From: Exiguobacterium sp. J17977
Lineage (GTDB): Bacteria; Bacillota; Bacilli; Exiguobacteriales; Exiguobacteriaceae
Reading direction: 5' to 3'
Length of the DNA stretch: 64,000 nucleotides
Assembly (NCBI RefSeq): GCF_018616375.1
Contig: NZ_JAEQBB010000001.1
Location: 248,001-312,000, forward strand
The translations under genes and the position numbers were made by a program. The notes beneath the pieces are model-generated. The model was not told where the DNA came from. It was given only the letters and a program-made list of their open reading frames with translations, and ran no database searches. This document shows, piece by piece, positions 16,695-26,500 of the stretch; position 1 is the first letter of the stretch; every line of letters starts with the position of its first letter.

Positions 16695-17778
16695 GCTCGA
16701 ACATACGGAGGCCATCGAGCACGTCCTCGTGCATACGGGACAAAATTATGACTACGAATTGAATGAGGTGTTCTTCCAAGATTTCGGCTTGCGAAAACCG
16801 GACTACTTCCTCAATTCGGCGACGGGCAGTCCGATTGAAACGATTGGCAACATCCTCATCCAAGTCGACCCGGTGCTCGAGCTCGAACGTCCCGACGCGG
16901 TGTTGATCCTTGGCGACACGAACTCCTGTCTCGCGGCAATCGCGGCCAAACGACGGAAAATCCCGATTTTTCACATGGAGGCGGGCAATCGTTGTTTCGA
17001 CCAGCGCGTTCCCGAGGAAATCAACCGAAAGATTGTCGACCATACGGCGGACGTCAATTTGACGTATAGCGATATCGCCCGCGAATACCTTCTCCGCGAA
17101 GGGCTGCCGGCGGAACGGATTATCAAGACGGGGAGCCCGATGTTCGAGGTGTTGATGTCCAAACGAGAGGCGATTGAACACTCAGATGTACTGGAGCGAC
17201 TCGAATTGACCTCGGACGACTACTTCATCGTCTCAGCCCATCGTGAAGAGAACGTCAACTCCGACAAACACTTCTTGGCACTCGTCGACAGTTTGAACGC
17301 GATCGCGGCGCAATACGGACTTCCCGTCATCGTCAGTACACATCCGCGGACGATGAAGCGCATCGATGAATTGAACGTCTCGTTCCATCCATTGGTCCGG
17401 CTCCTCAAGCCGCTCGGATTTGTCGATTACAATCACCTGCAGCTGCACGCCAAGGCGGTGCTCAGCGATAGCGGGACGATCAGCGAAGAGTCTTCCATCC
17501 TCGGATTGCGAGGATTGAATATCCGCGAAACGCACGAGCGGCCGGAAGCGATGGAGGAAGGGGCCGTGTTGATGGTCGGTCTCGAGACAGAGCGAATCTT
17601 GCAAGGGTTGTCGGTCGTCATGGAACAGGAACGGCCTCGCATCGTCAGCGACTACAGTATGCCGAACGTCTCGGATAAAGTGGTGCGGATCTTGATCTCT
17701 TACACGGACTACATCCGACGCGAAGTGTGGAAAGGCACGACCGATCCCCGTCAAACCGTAAAGGAGGGTGAACGATGA
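16621..17778 (+). CDS. capG: UDP-L-talNAc 2-epimerase (CapG/WbjD)
   Basis: 385 residues of the non-hydrolysing UDP-GlcNAc 2-epimerase family: MTIVGTRPEIIRLSAVIHKL at the start, then LVHTGQNYDYE, HMEAGNRCFDQRVPEEINR and the C-terminal SDSGTISEESSILG. In this gene order it is the third UDP-L-FucNAc enzyme, converting UDP-L-talNAc to UDP-L-FucNAc; a MnaA-type ManNAc role is less likely. GGAGGTG is 6 bases before the ATG. It overlaps the capF tail and, by ATGA, the next glycosyltransferase. Confidence 0.92.
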   Translation: MKRLKVMTIVGTRPEIIRLSAVIHKLEHTEAIEHVLVHTGQNYDYELNEVFFQDFGLRKPDYFLNSATGSPIETIGNILIQVDPVLELERPDAVLILGDTNSCLAAIAAKRRKIPIFHMEAGNRCFDQRVPEEINRKIVDHTADVNLTYSDIAREYLLREGLPAERIIKTGSPMFEVLMSKREAIEHSDVLERLELTSDDYFIVSAHREENVNSDKHFLALVDSLNAIAAQYGLPVIVSTHPRTMKRIDELNVSFHPLVRLLKPLGFVDYNHLQLHAKAVLSDSGTISEESSILGLRGLNIRETHERPEAMEEGAVLMVGLETERILQGLSVVMEQERPRIVSDYSMPNVSDKVVRILISYTDYIRREVWKGTTDPRQTVKEGER

Positions 17779-18905
17779 AACAAAGACTCGTCTTTATCGG
17801 GAATATCGCTTCCCCTTACCAAGTGAAACTGTGCTACGCCTTAGAGGAATATTTCGATGCCGAGTTTTGGTTTTATGAGCATCTCGACCAAAATCGCCCG
17901 GACTGGTGGAAAATCCCACTCGGCGACAAGTGTCAGGTGCTGAAACATTCGAAATGGTTCCCGAAAATCGGCTACCTCTCCCTCGGCCTGATTCCAGAGT
18001 TGATTCGCTTCAAACCGGACGTCATACTGCTCGGGGGGTTCATGGCCGGCCATGCGGTCATCGTGAGGATCGCCAAACTGTTCGGCATCAAGACGGTCGT
18101 CATGAGCGAGCCGCTCCGGCCGCTGCAAAATGATGATGACCCGTCTGATAAACTGACGAATCCGGAAGACAATCCATACAAGACGAGACTGTTGCACTGG
18201 ATGTTCAAGGACGCCGACCTATATTTCGGGATGGGGACGGTGGCGGTCGAGCAATTCAAGAATCAACTTGGCTTTGACGCTGAAAAAGTTGTGCATGCGA
18301 CCTACGCCCAGGACATCGACGCCTACTTCGATCACGGCTTGAGACGCAAGCAACCAGGCGATACGTTCAAGCTGTTGTTCGCGAATCGACTCGTCGAACG
18401 CTATCAACCGCTGCTCGTGCTAGAGGCATACCGGAACTTATCGAAACGCTATTCCCTTGAGCTTTATTTGAACCATTCAGGTCAACAGCTCGAGGCGTGT
18501 AAAACCTACATCGCCGAGCACGACCTGAAAAACGTCCACTTCTTGAATGAGATTCGGGCGTGGGATGAGATGCCGAAAGTGTACGAGCAAGCGGACATCT
18601 TGATTTTGCCGGCGACGTATTCGAACGGGAACGGGACGATCATCGAAGCGAGAGCCTCGGGGATGGGCGTCGTCATCAGCCATCAAATCAATAACGTGTC
18701 CCATCATTCGGTAGACGGCAAAAACTGTTACATGTGTGACGTAACGGTCGAATCAATCGAACAAGGGATTGAACAGTACCTCGAACATCCGGAGCGTCTG
18801 ATTGAACATGGCATGCTGTCACGGGAACTCGTCAAATTCCATCGAAATGACGTCACGGCCAAAGGGTACTATGATACGTTGCGCGCGAAACAAATCATCT
18901 CATAA
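17775..18905 (+). CDS. Family 4 glycosyltransferase, candidate L-FucNAc transferase
   Basis: 376 residues, GT-B type. The N-terminal region (FIGNIASPYQVKLCYALEEY) resembles acceptor domains. The C-terminal part has LLFANRLVERYQPLLVLEAY and the donor motif LPATYSNGNGTIIEARASGMG. It lies immediately after the complete UDP-L-FucNAc pathway with an ATGA overlap, so L-FucNAc is a plausible donor; that is inference from position only. Confidence 0.82.
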   Translation: MKQRLVFIGNIASPYQVKLCYALEEYFDAEFWFYEHLDQNRPDWWKIPLGDKCQVLKHSKWFPKIGYLSLGLIPELIRFKPDVILLGGFMAGHAVIVRIAKLFGIKTVVMSEPLRPLQNDDDPSDKLTNPEDNPYKTRLLHWMFKDADLYFGMGTVAVEQFKNQLGFDAEKVVHATYAQDIDAYFDHGLRRKQPGDTFKLLFANRLVERYQPLLVLEAYRNLSKRYSLELYLNHSGQQLEACKTYIAEHDLKNVHFLNEIRAWDEMPKVYEQADILILPATYSNGNGTIIEARASGMGVVISHQINNVSHHSVDGKNCYMCDVTVESIEQGIEQYLEHPERLIEHGMLSRELVKFHRNDVTAKGYYDTLRAKQIIS

Positions 18906-18917
18906 AGGAGAACCGTT

Positions 18918-19634
18918 ATGAACGTGGCCATCATGCAACCGTACTTCTTTCCTTACATCGGGTACTTTCAGTTGATTCATGCGGTCGATACGTTCGTCGT
19001 GTATGATGACGTTCATTTCATCAAGAAAGGCTGGATTCACCGCAATCGCATTCTACTTGACGGGAATCCTCATCCGTTCGTGTTATCCGTTCAGAAGATG
19101 AGCCAAAATCGTCTCATCTGTGAGCACGAGCGGGCACACCCGGACGAGGTCGCGGAGCAACAGCTGAAGTTGCTGCGACACGCCTATCAGAAAGCCTCTC
19201 AATTTGAACAAGTCTTCCCGTTACTCGAACGGGTGATCCGCAATCCCGAGCTAAACGTCGGCAAGTATGTGGCATCCGGGATCGAGGAAGTGGCGCGCTA
19301 TCTGGGCATCTCGACGAAGATGGTCTTGTCGTCCGAGTTGTGTGCGGGCATCGGTTTGAAAGGACAGGCGCGAATCCTTCACATGTGTCAGCGATTAGGG
19401 GCGTCCCATTATGTAAATGCGATTAACGGCATGGACCTATACGATACCGATGTGTTTGAACGGGCGGGACTCGATCTGTCATTTATCGAGACGCAACCAA
19501 TCACCTATCATCAAGGGCCGTTCCCGTTTCAGGCGAACCTGTCCATCATCGACGTGATGATGAATTGTTCTAAACAAGAAATTCAACTCATCCTTGAACG
19601 TTACGCACTCGTCTCCAATCGCCAAGTGACCTAG
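18918..19634 (+). CDS. WbqC family protein
   Basis: 238 residues. The opening MQPYFFPYIGYFQLIHAVDT and VYDDVHFIKKGWIHRNRI are diagnostic for the WbqC family, found in O-antigen and capsule clusters next to DegT aminotransferases, as here. The biochemical role is not firmly established; association suggests a step in amino-sugar modification. AAAGGAGAA precedes the ATG. The DegT gene follows after 10 bases. Confidence 0.87.
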   Translation: MNVAIMQPYFFPYIGYFQLIHAVDTFVVYDDVHFIKKGWIHRNRILLDGNPHPFVLSVQKMSQNRLICEHERAHPDEVAEQQLKLLRHAYQKASQFEQVFPLLERVIRNPELNVGKYVASGIEEVARYLGISTKMVLSSELCAGIGLKGQARILHMCQRLGASHYVNAINGMDLYDTDVFERAGLDLSFIETQPITYHQGPFPFQANLSIIDVMMNCSKQEIQLILERYALVSNRQVT

Positions 19635-19644
19635 GAGGTGCCTC

Positions 19645-20823
19645 ATGTTACACATCGTAGACATTCAATCCGCCGCTTTCCCGACCCGGCCAGTACCGCC
19701 TGAGCCTCATCACACACCGACAGCCATCGCGGTCACGAAATCGGTGCTCCCTTCTTTCGACGAATATACGGAAGAGATCCGTGACTTATGGGAGACGGGA
19801 TGGTTGACGAACAACGGGGCCAAACATCAACAGCTCGAGCGTGAGCTGGTCGATTATTTAGGCGTCGAACACGTATCGCTGTTCACGAACGGACACTTGG
19901 CACTCGAGGCGGCGATTGAAGCACTCGGACTGACGGGGGAAGTCATCACGACACCGTTCACGTTCGCTTCGACAAGCCACGCATTGGTTCGAAAAGGGCT
20001 GACGCCGGTTTACGGGGATGTCCGAGCCGATGATTTTACGCTCGATGCTACGAAGTTAGAACGATTGATCACGACGAAGACCTCGGCCATCCTGCCCGTC
20101 CATGTGTATGGAAATGTGTGCGACGTCGAGGCCATCGAGGCAATCGCCAAACGGCATAACCTGAAAGTGATTTATGACGCGGCCCATACGTTCGGCGTCA
20201 AAGTGAACGGACGCGGGATTGGGACGTTCGGCGACGTGTCGATGTTCAGCTTCCACGCCACGAAAGTGTTCCATACGATTGAAGGCGGCGCCTTGACGTA
20301 TAACGACCCGGCCTTGAAAGCGCGTTTCGACCAGTTGAAAAACTTTGGCATCACCGGGCCTGAGACGGTTCAAGCGCCAGGCGGGAATGCCAAGATGAAC
20401 GAGTTTCAAGCCGCGATGGGGATATGTAACTTGCGCCACGTCGATGAGACGATTGCGCGTCGCAAGCAAGTTCGGGAATTCTATGACACATTACTCAGCA
20501 GTATCGATGGAATCCGCATCCTGAAACCTCAACCAGGCGTCGAGACGAACCATTCCTACTACCCGATCATCTTCACAGAATCGGAGAATCGGCGGGACGA
20601 GCTGCACGACTCCTTGGCGAAAGAAGGAATTTTCACGCGGAAGTATTTCTATCCACTCGTGACGGATTATGCGTGGCAACACAACCGGTTCGCGAGCCGC
20701 CGTACACCTGTCGCTCGCGAGATTGCCGAACGGGTATTGACACTTCCGCTCTATCCGGACCTTGCCACAGAAGACGTGACCCGGATTTGCACCGTGATTC
20801 GAGAAAGGGTGATGAAACGATGA
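19645..20823 (+). CDS. DegT/DnrJ/EryC1 sugar aminotransferase
   Basis: 392 residues of the PLP-dependent nucleotide-sugar aminotransferase family. The PLP Lys is in [15 protein letters not shown], and [19 protein letters not shown] carries the Asp that contacts PLP. With rmlA and rmlB next in the operon, the likely substrate is dTDP-4-keto-6-deoxyglucose, giving a dTDP-4-amino-4,6-dideoxyhexose (VioA-like Qui4N or Fuc4N). The first 30 residues form an extension before the usual start of the family; no better internal start was clear. The RBS is AGGAGGTG. Coupled to rmlA by ATGA. Confidence 0.88.
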   Translation: MLHIVDIQSAAFPTRPVPPEPHHTPTAIAVTKSVLPSFDEYTEEIRDLWETGWLTNNGAKHQQLERELVDYLGVEHVSLFTNGHLALEAAIEALGLTGEVITTPFTFASTSHALVRKGLTPVYGDVRADDFTLDATKLERLITTKTSAILPVHVYGNVCDVEAIEAIAKRHNLKVIYDAAHTFGVKVNGRGIGTFGDVSMFSFHATKVFHTIEGGALTYNDPALKARFDQLKNFGITGPETVQAPGGNAKMNEFQAAMGICNLRHVDETIARRKQVREFYDTLLSSIDGIRILKPQPGVETNHSYYPIIFTESENRRDELHDSLAKEGIFTRKYFYPLVTDYAWQHNRFASRRTPVAREIAERVLTLPLYPDLATEDVTRICTVIRERVMKR

Positions 20824-21791
20824 AAGGCATCATACTAGCAGGCGGAAACGGGACGCGCCTCTATCCGATGACGAAAGCCGTCTCGAAACAGCTGTTACCG
20901 ATTTACGACAAACCGTTGATTTACTATCCGATGTCCGTGTTGATGCTGGCGGGCATTCGTGAGATTCTCCTCATCTCGACGCCACAAGACATCGGTGGAT
21001 ATGAGCGCTTGTTCGGGGACGGCCATCAACTCGGGATCGACATCTCGTATAAAGTGCAAACCAAGCCGGTCGGTTTGGCTGATGCGTTTATTTTAGGGGC
21101 TGACTTCATCGGTGATGATTCGGTCTGTCTCATCTTAGGAGATAACGTGTTTTACGGACCGGATTTGACTCGATTCTTGAAACAGGCACAATCGAAAAAA
21201 CAAGGAGCGACCGTCTTTGGTTATCCGGTAAAAGATCCACGGGCCTTCGGCGTCGTTGAATTCGATGCTCAAAATCGAGTCGTCTCAATTGAAGAAAAAC
21301 CGACTGAACCAAAGTCGAATTATGCGGTGCCCGGTCTTTACTTCTATGACAACCAAGTCGTCGAGTTCGCCAAACGTGTTGAGCCTTCTGAAAGAGGAGA
21401 ACTCGAAATAACGTCAATCAATAATATGTATCTGGAACGCGGTGAGTTGAACGTCGTCTTGTTCGGCCGGGGAATGGCCTGGCTCGATACCGGCACACCA
21501 GAAGGCATGATCAAAGCAGCTGTGTTCGTTCAAACGGTACAAGAACGGCAAGGGTATTACATCGCCTGTCTCGAGGAAATCGCTTGGCGACGTGGCTTCA
21601 TCACACGGGATGAACTAAAAGATATCGGGCTGACACTCAAGATGACCGATTACGGACAATATCTCTTATCACTCGTCGAGGAAGGGGAGAGAACAGATGC
21701 GAACGATTCTAGTGACTGGCGGAGCCGGGTTCATCGGTTCAAATTTCATAAAGCACTTACGGGCAAAACATCCGACGTTCCGCATTCTTAA
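20820..21791 (+). CDS. rmlA: Glucose-1-phosphate thymidylyltransferase
   Basis: 323 residues. [20 protein letters not shown] and [15 protein letters not shown] are the nucleotide-binding signature of RmlA, and ILGDNVFYG holds the metal-binding Asp. It makes dTDP-glucose from dTTP and glucose-1-phosphate. RmlA is normally about 290 residues; here the frame continues about 30 residues ([14 protein letters not shown]...) into rmlB, a 95-base overlap. No rmlC or rmlD is present, so dTDP-rhamnose is not the product of this locus alone. Confidence 0.95.
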   Translation: MKGIILAGGNGTRLYPMTKAVSKQLLPIYDKPLIYYPMSVLMLAGIREILLISTPQDIGGYERLFGDGHQLGIDISYKVQTKPVGLADAFILGADFIGDDSVCLILGDNVFYGPDLTRFLKQAQSKKQGATVFGYPVKDPRAFGVVEFDAQNRVVSIEEKPTEPKSNYAVPGLYFYDNQVVEFAKRVEPSERGELEITSINNMYLERGELNVVLFGRGMAWLDTGTPEGMIKAAVFVQTVQERQGYYIACLEEIAWRRGFITRDELKDIGLTLKMTDYGQYLLSLVEEGERTDANDSSDWRSRVHRFKFHKALTGKTSDVPHS

Positions 21792-22755
21792 CGTCGATGC
21801 GCTCACCTATGCAGGAAACTTGGAGAATTTGCAAGAGTTCGAAGCAGATCCGCTCTACCAGTTCGAAAAAGTTGATATACGTGACCGTCAAGCGATAGCG
21901 CGATTATTCGAGACGTACGAAGTAGATGAGGTCGTCCACTTCGCCGCGGAATCACACGTGGACCGGAGCATCACCGAGCCCGAGCTGTTCTTGACGACAA
22001 ACGTCCTCGGGACGCAAGTGCTGCTCGATACGGCGATGCGCCATTGGAAAGTGGCCCCCGATGATAAATACAGCCGAGAGTATAAGGAAGGCGTCTGTTT
22101 CGTCCATGTCTCGACGGATGAGGTGTACGGTTCGCTCGGCGCGACCGGTTACTTTACCGAAGACTCGCCGCTTGCGCCGAACAGTCCATATTCTGCCTCG
22201 AAAGCGAGCTCTGACCTGCTCGTTCGGGCCTATTACGAGACGTACGGATTGCCGGTCAAGACGACCCGATGCAGCAACAACTACGGGCCGTATCAATTCC
22301 CGGAGAAGCTCATCCCGCTCATGATTCATAACTGTATGTCGAACTTGCCGCTACCCGTTTATGGGGACGGGCAACAGATTCGGGATTGGCTTCATGTGAG
22401 CGACCACTGTGAAGCCATCGATGTCGTTCGAGAACGGGGGCGCTTCGGCGAAGTGTATAATATCGGCGGTCAGAATGAAAAGACGAACTTGGAGCTCGTT
22501 CAACTCATCATTAAAGCGTTCGGCCAGTCAGACGAGTTGATTCAATTCGTGAAAGACCGCCCGGGGCATGATCAACGCTATGCAATCGACGCGACCAAGA
22601 TGGATGATGAATTGGGGTGGACCCCACGATATCGGTTTGAAAACGGGATTGCGGAAACGATTCAGTGGTATGTGGATCATCCTGAATGGATTGAGCGAAT
22701 CGTGTCTGGTGCGTATCAAACCTATTACGACTCGATGTATTCTTCGTTCAGATAG
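21697..22755 (+). CDS. rmlB: dTDP-glucose 4,6-dehydratase
   Basis: 352 residues, SDR fold with [19 protein letters not shown], the [12 protein letters not shown] segment, STDEVYG and the YSASK catalytic pair ([14 protein letters not shown]). It converts dTDP-glucose to dTDP-4-keto-6-deoxyglucose, the expected substrate of the DegT aminotransferase upstream. The ATG is preceded by GAAGGGGAGAG within the rmlA coding tail. Confidence 0.95.
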   Translation: MRTILVTGGAGFIGSNFIKHLRAKHPTFRILNVDALTYAGNLENLQEFEADPLYQFEKVDIRDRQAIARLFETYEVDEVVHFAAESHVDRSITEPELFLTTNVLGTQVLLDTAMRHWKVAPDDKYSREYKEGVCFVHVSTDEVYGSLGATGYFTEDSPLAPNSPYSASKASSDLLVRAYYETYGLPVKTTRCSNNYGPYQFPEKLIPLMIHNCMSNLPLPVYGDGQQIRDWLHVSDHCEAIDVVRERGRFGEVYNIGGQNEKTNLELVQLIIKAFGQSDELIQFVKDRPGHDQRYAIDATKMDDELGWTPRYRFENGIAETIQWYVDHPEWIERIVSGAYQTYYDSMYSSFR

Positions 22756-22766
22756 GAGGGATTACC

Positions 22767-23408
22767 ATGTACGAACGTTTGGTGAAGCGCCCACAAGACG
22801 CAATCCTTGCGATGGTTTCGTTACTTGTCCTAAGCCCTGTTCTTTTGACGATTGCGGGTCTCATCAAGTGGAAGTTCGGGGGACCGGTACTGTTCAAACA
22901 GAAACGTCCCGGCAAGAATGGCGTCATCTTCGAGATGGTGAAATTTCGGACGATGATCGACGAGCGGGATGAACATGGCGAGCTATTGCCGGACGAAGTC
23001 CGTTTGACCCCGTTCGGTCAGACGCTCCGTTCGCTCAGTTTAGATGAGTTGCCGAGTTTACTGAATATCGTCAAAGGCGACATCGCCATCGTCGGACCGC
23101 GCCCGCTGCTCGTCGAGTATTTACCGCGCTATAACGAGGAGCAGCGCCGACGTCACGATGTACGACCCGGTTTGACAGGACTTGCCCAAGTGAACGGCCG
23201 CAATCGGTTATCGTGGGAGGACCGTTTCGCCCTCGACGTGAAATATGTCGACAACGTCACGTTCCTCAATGACTGGAAGATCATCCTTCAGACGGTTGGG
23301 AAAGTCGTTAAGAAGGATGGGATTTCGTCCGATACGGCGGTGACGATGGAGGCGTTTATGGGGGATGAACCTAGGAGAGAACCTCAAAAAGAATTGCACT
23401 TGAGTTAG
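22767..23408 (+). CDS. Initiating sugar-phosphate transferase (PglC/EpsL type)
   Basis: 213 residues. One N-terminal hydrophobic re-entrant helix (about 15-33) is followed by the polyprenol-phosphate glycosylphosphotransferase core: KRPGKNGVIFEMVKFRTM, SLDELPSLLNIVKGDIAIVG, PRPLL and RPGLTGLAQVNGRN. It lacks the extra membrane domains of WbaP, so it is the short monotopic class. It attaches the first sugar-1-phosphate to undecaprenyl phosphate and so starts the repeat unit. It ends the operon; its 3' end forms part of a terminator. An AGGAGGG site precedes the ATG. Confidence 0.93.
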   Translation: MYERLVKRPQDAILAMVSLLVLSPVLLTIAGLIKWKFGGPVLFKQKRPGKNGVIFEMVKFRTMIDERDEHGELLPDEVRLTPFGQTLRSLSLDELPSLLNIVKGDIAIVGPRPLLVEYLPRYNEEQRRRHDVRPGLTGLAQVNGRNRLSWEDRFALDVKYVDNVTFLNDWKIILQTVGKVVKKDGISSDTAVTMEAFMGDEPRREPQKELHLS

Positions 23409-23432
23409 AAAAACTCGGCTGCAATTCTTTTT
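23386..23432. terminator. Long terminator at the end of the polysaccharide operon
   Basis: AAAAAGAATTGCA and TGCAATTCTTTTT are perfect complements. The loop holds the stop codon of the initiating transferase and a nested GAGTT/AACTC stem. It terminates the capE-to-transferase operon. Confidence 0.9.
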
Positions 23433-23473
23433 GTCGTTTTTTGTCATGCTGAATTCACCTGTTCTATAAAAGT

Positions 23474-23500
23474 GAAAAGATAAACATTTGAAGGAGGTGA
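23474..23500 (+). promoter_or_regulatory. Partial copy of shared element plus an orphan Shine-Dalgarno
   Basis: GAAAAGATAAACATTT at 23474-23489 matches the first half of the elements before the wzz-like and capE genes. It is followed directly by AAGGAGGTGA (23491-23500), a perfect ribosome site with no ATG, GTG or TTG at usable distance. The real gene starts 46 bases further at 23547 behind AAAGGCGG. Confidence 0.45.
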
Positions 23501-23546
23501 TATATTTTATAAGGATTTAATTTGAATAGAAAAAGGCGGCAAGAAA

Positions 23547-26500
23547 ATGAGAATCATGAAATCGAAAATCGCTATGCTTACATTCATTATGTGTCTAGTG
23601 ATTGGAACATTTTCGTTCTATCCAATGGGCGAAAGTGTGCACGGAGCAACAACATATAACATTGATCCTTTTAGCAAGGACAGTAAAGTAATTACCGGGC
23701 AAGCAGAGCCAAACACTCAAATCCAGTTAAACGTGGACGGTCAATTAGTGAACCTCCAAACGAATGCGACGGGTCAGTTTTCACATACCCTCACTAGTAA
23801 ACTGACGAGTTCGGATATTCATTTGTATCAAATCACAAAAGAAGGTTATGCGGAGTGGAAGTGGACTGCTTATGCCTCACAAGATGCATCTACTGTCGTT
23901 TATCCGGCGCAATATCTTGGGATTAACACAAGTAGCAACGAAATGAAATTTTCGTCACGAGAAGATCATACGATTGTCGCTGTATATGATGGACGTTCTT
24001 ACAGTGATGTTGGCACCTTATCAATTCCAGTAAAAGCAGCAAAAGAGGTTAAATTCTATACACAGTTTAATGGCAATCGTAGCACTACGATGACTGTTCC
24101 AGACGTGAATGTAAAACCAAATTATCTTTACCAATCAAATCAATTTGGATTTGAGTCAGGTTATCTTTCTGGAAAAACTGTCCCTTATCTAAAGATGAAT
24201 TTAGTAATCAATCAAGAAAAAGAAATTGAACTTTTAGCTGATGAAAATGGAAAGTTTAATACTTACCTATCTTTAACAGAAAACGATGTACTTACAGGTT
24301 TTGAATATAAGATTATTGAACCTTCAACAGGTCGTGAGTTAGTGGGTTCGACAAGTGTAGAACCGTTCCAAGCCTCAGCGGATAACCCGTTCTATTCTGT
24401 AAATGAATTCAGTAGTTATGAATTATATGGATATACATTTGCAAATGCTGAAATCAAAGCAGATGGGCAATTGATTGCTGTCTCAGATGAGATGGGTAGA
24501 ATTTATAACTATATTGAAGCTAATGGTTCGCCAATTCGTACAATTGAAGTATCTAAAAATGGAAAAATCGTCGCTACATTCACACGTGAGATGGCTTTTG
24601 ATTCAAGTCGATTTAAGTTTGACCTTACGAAGCCAATCACTTCTGAGCAAAATGAATTGATAGCAAAGACATACCCTAATCAAACATTTGTCGTACAGTA
24701 TCAAAATCAACATCATGGAGAATTGAAATCAACTTCGGATAATCAAGGGAATCTAAAGCTGATGTTGCCGAAATTTAATTCGGGTTCATTTAACGTCTAT
24801 GTAAATCAGAAGAATGGAGATGGACAACTAGTTAAGACAATTGCGGTAACAGATGAGCGTCCGCTACCAGACCCAATTATTAGAATGATTAACGATAACC
24901 TTTTGATTTTTAGTGATTTTTCGACAACGGAGCAACTTTATGTTGATGTTCAAATCGAGAAAAAGAATGGGGAAATCGAAGTTTATAATGAACCGCTTGT
25001 ATCTAGTAGAAAACCAATTAACAAACTCGAGTTTGGAGACAAATTTAAGACGAGAGTCTATATAAACGAAAATCGAAGCTCGAATTTTGTAGAAGGCATT
25101 TTTGATCCTATTAAAGAACCGACATTTGAAAACTTTTTTGAAGGTGAACAAACGATAAAAGGAAAAACAGAACCGAACGCGACCATTACAATTACTGAAT
25201 ATCAATATGATTCAAACGGTAATTATCTGTCTGATCAAGTCATAAAGTCGGATGCAGGTGGAAATTTCAGCTTTACTAAAAAGTCAAAAGTGGACGTATC
25301 TATAGCTTTTTTAGTCGAGCGAGAAAATAAATTAGATTATGCTAGATTCAGAATCTCTCCTAAAGATATTACACCTCCTAGGTTTAGCTCGGGTTATGCA
25401 AATAAAATTTCTGAAGACGAAAGTGTCATTAAAGTCCACACAGATGACTTGCTAAAAAGTCTTGTCGTTTCATATTTTTCAAATGGAAAAATGATTAAGA
25501 AACAAGATGTCGATGTAACTAAACATGATCGTTTTGATAAAAATGTATATAGTATCACCTTTGAAAATCAGGAGAACAAGACATTAAAAGAATTAGGGAT
25601 TGATAGGATTACCATTGAAGGGGAAAATATATCCGGATTATATGCAGACCCGACCTCATTTGTCGTTAAAGACATGACACCTCCTGATTTAAATGGTTTA
25701 TATCCAAGCTTATATGGAGATCAAGCTATAGAAGGTAAAACAGAGCCATTCGCAAAAATTCATTTCGGTAGTGGTGCTTCAGCTAAACAAACAACTGCGA
25801 ATTCAGATGGGTACTTTAAAGTAGTATTAGATTATCCAATCTCGAGATATTCTAGTCATTTGCGATTGACAATTACTGACTTAGGAAACAATAAGGTTCA
25901 GGACTATCTACGCACAATTGATTACCAAATTGAAGACATTCGAGTTAATCATGATGGGTCTAAAATTTGGTTCGCTAACGAAAATAGAAAGTTGTCTTAC
26001 CGATACTATGAGATTTATGTGAATGGACAAAAATGGGTCGATAGTGAAATGAGATATGGTCAGCAAAGTAGCCTGATTCAAACAACTACTAAGCCTTCAT
26101 TCCCGATGGATGTCAAGATTGTAATGAAAAATCCAGACGGCACGACTAAATATGAACTTTCAAAAAACTTTAGCGGTCCATCGGAGTTAATCGTTCCAAA
26201 TAAACTAGAAGCTTCTAACAACCGAAAGAGTCTTACGGGGTATGCAGACAAATTTACTGCCATCGATGTTTTTGACGCATCCGGAAAAAAAGTCGGCACA
26301 AACCGCGCAGACAAAGATGGAAAGTTTGCGGTCGTCTTGTATCGCTATCCAGTAGCAAACGAAACACTTAAAGTTGTAGCCAAAGATGCATTTGGCGGCA
26401 CTAAAACGTCAACGTTGAAAGTGAAAGATCGTGTGGCTCCAACGAAACCGACCGTCTCGACGCTCACGAACAAGTCGACGTACGTGTCCGGGAAAGCCGA

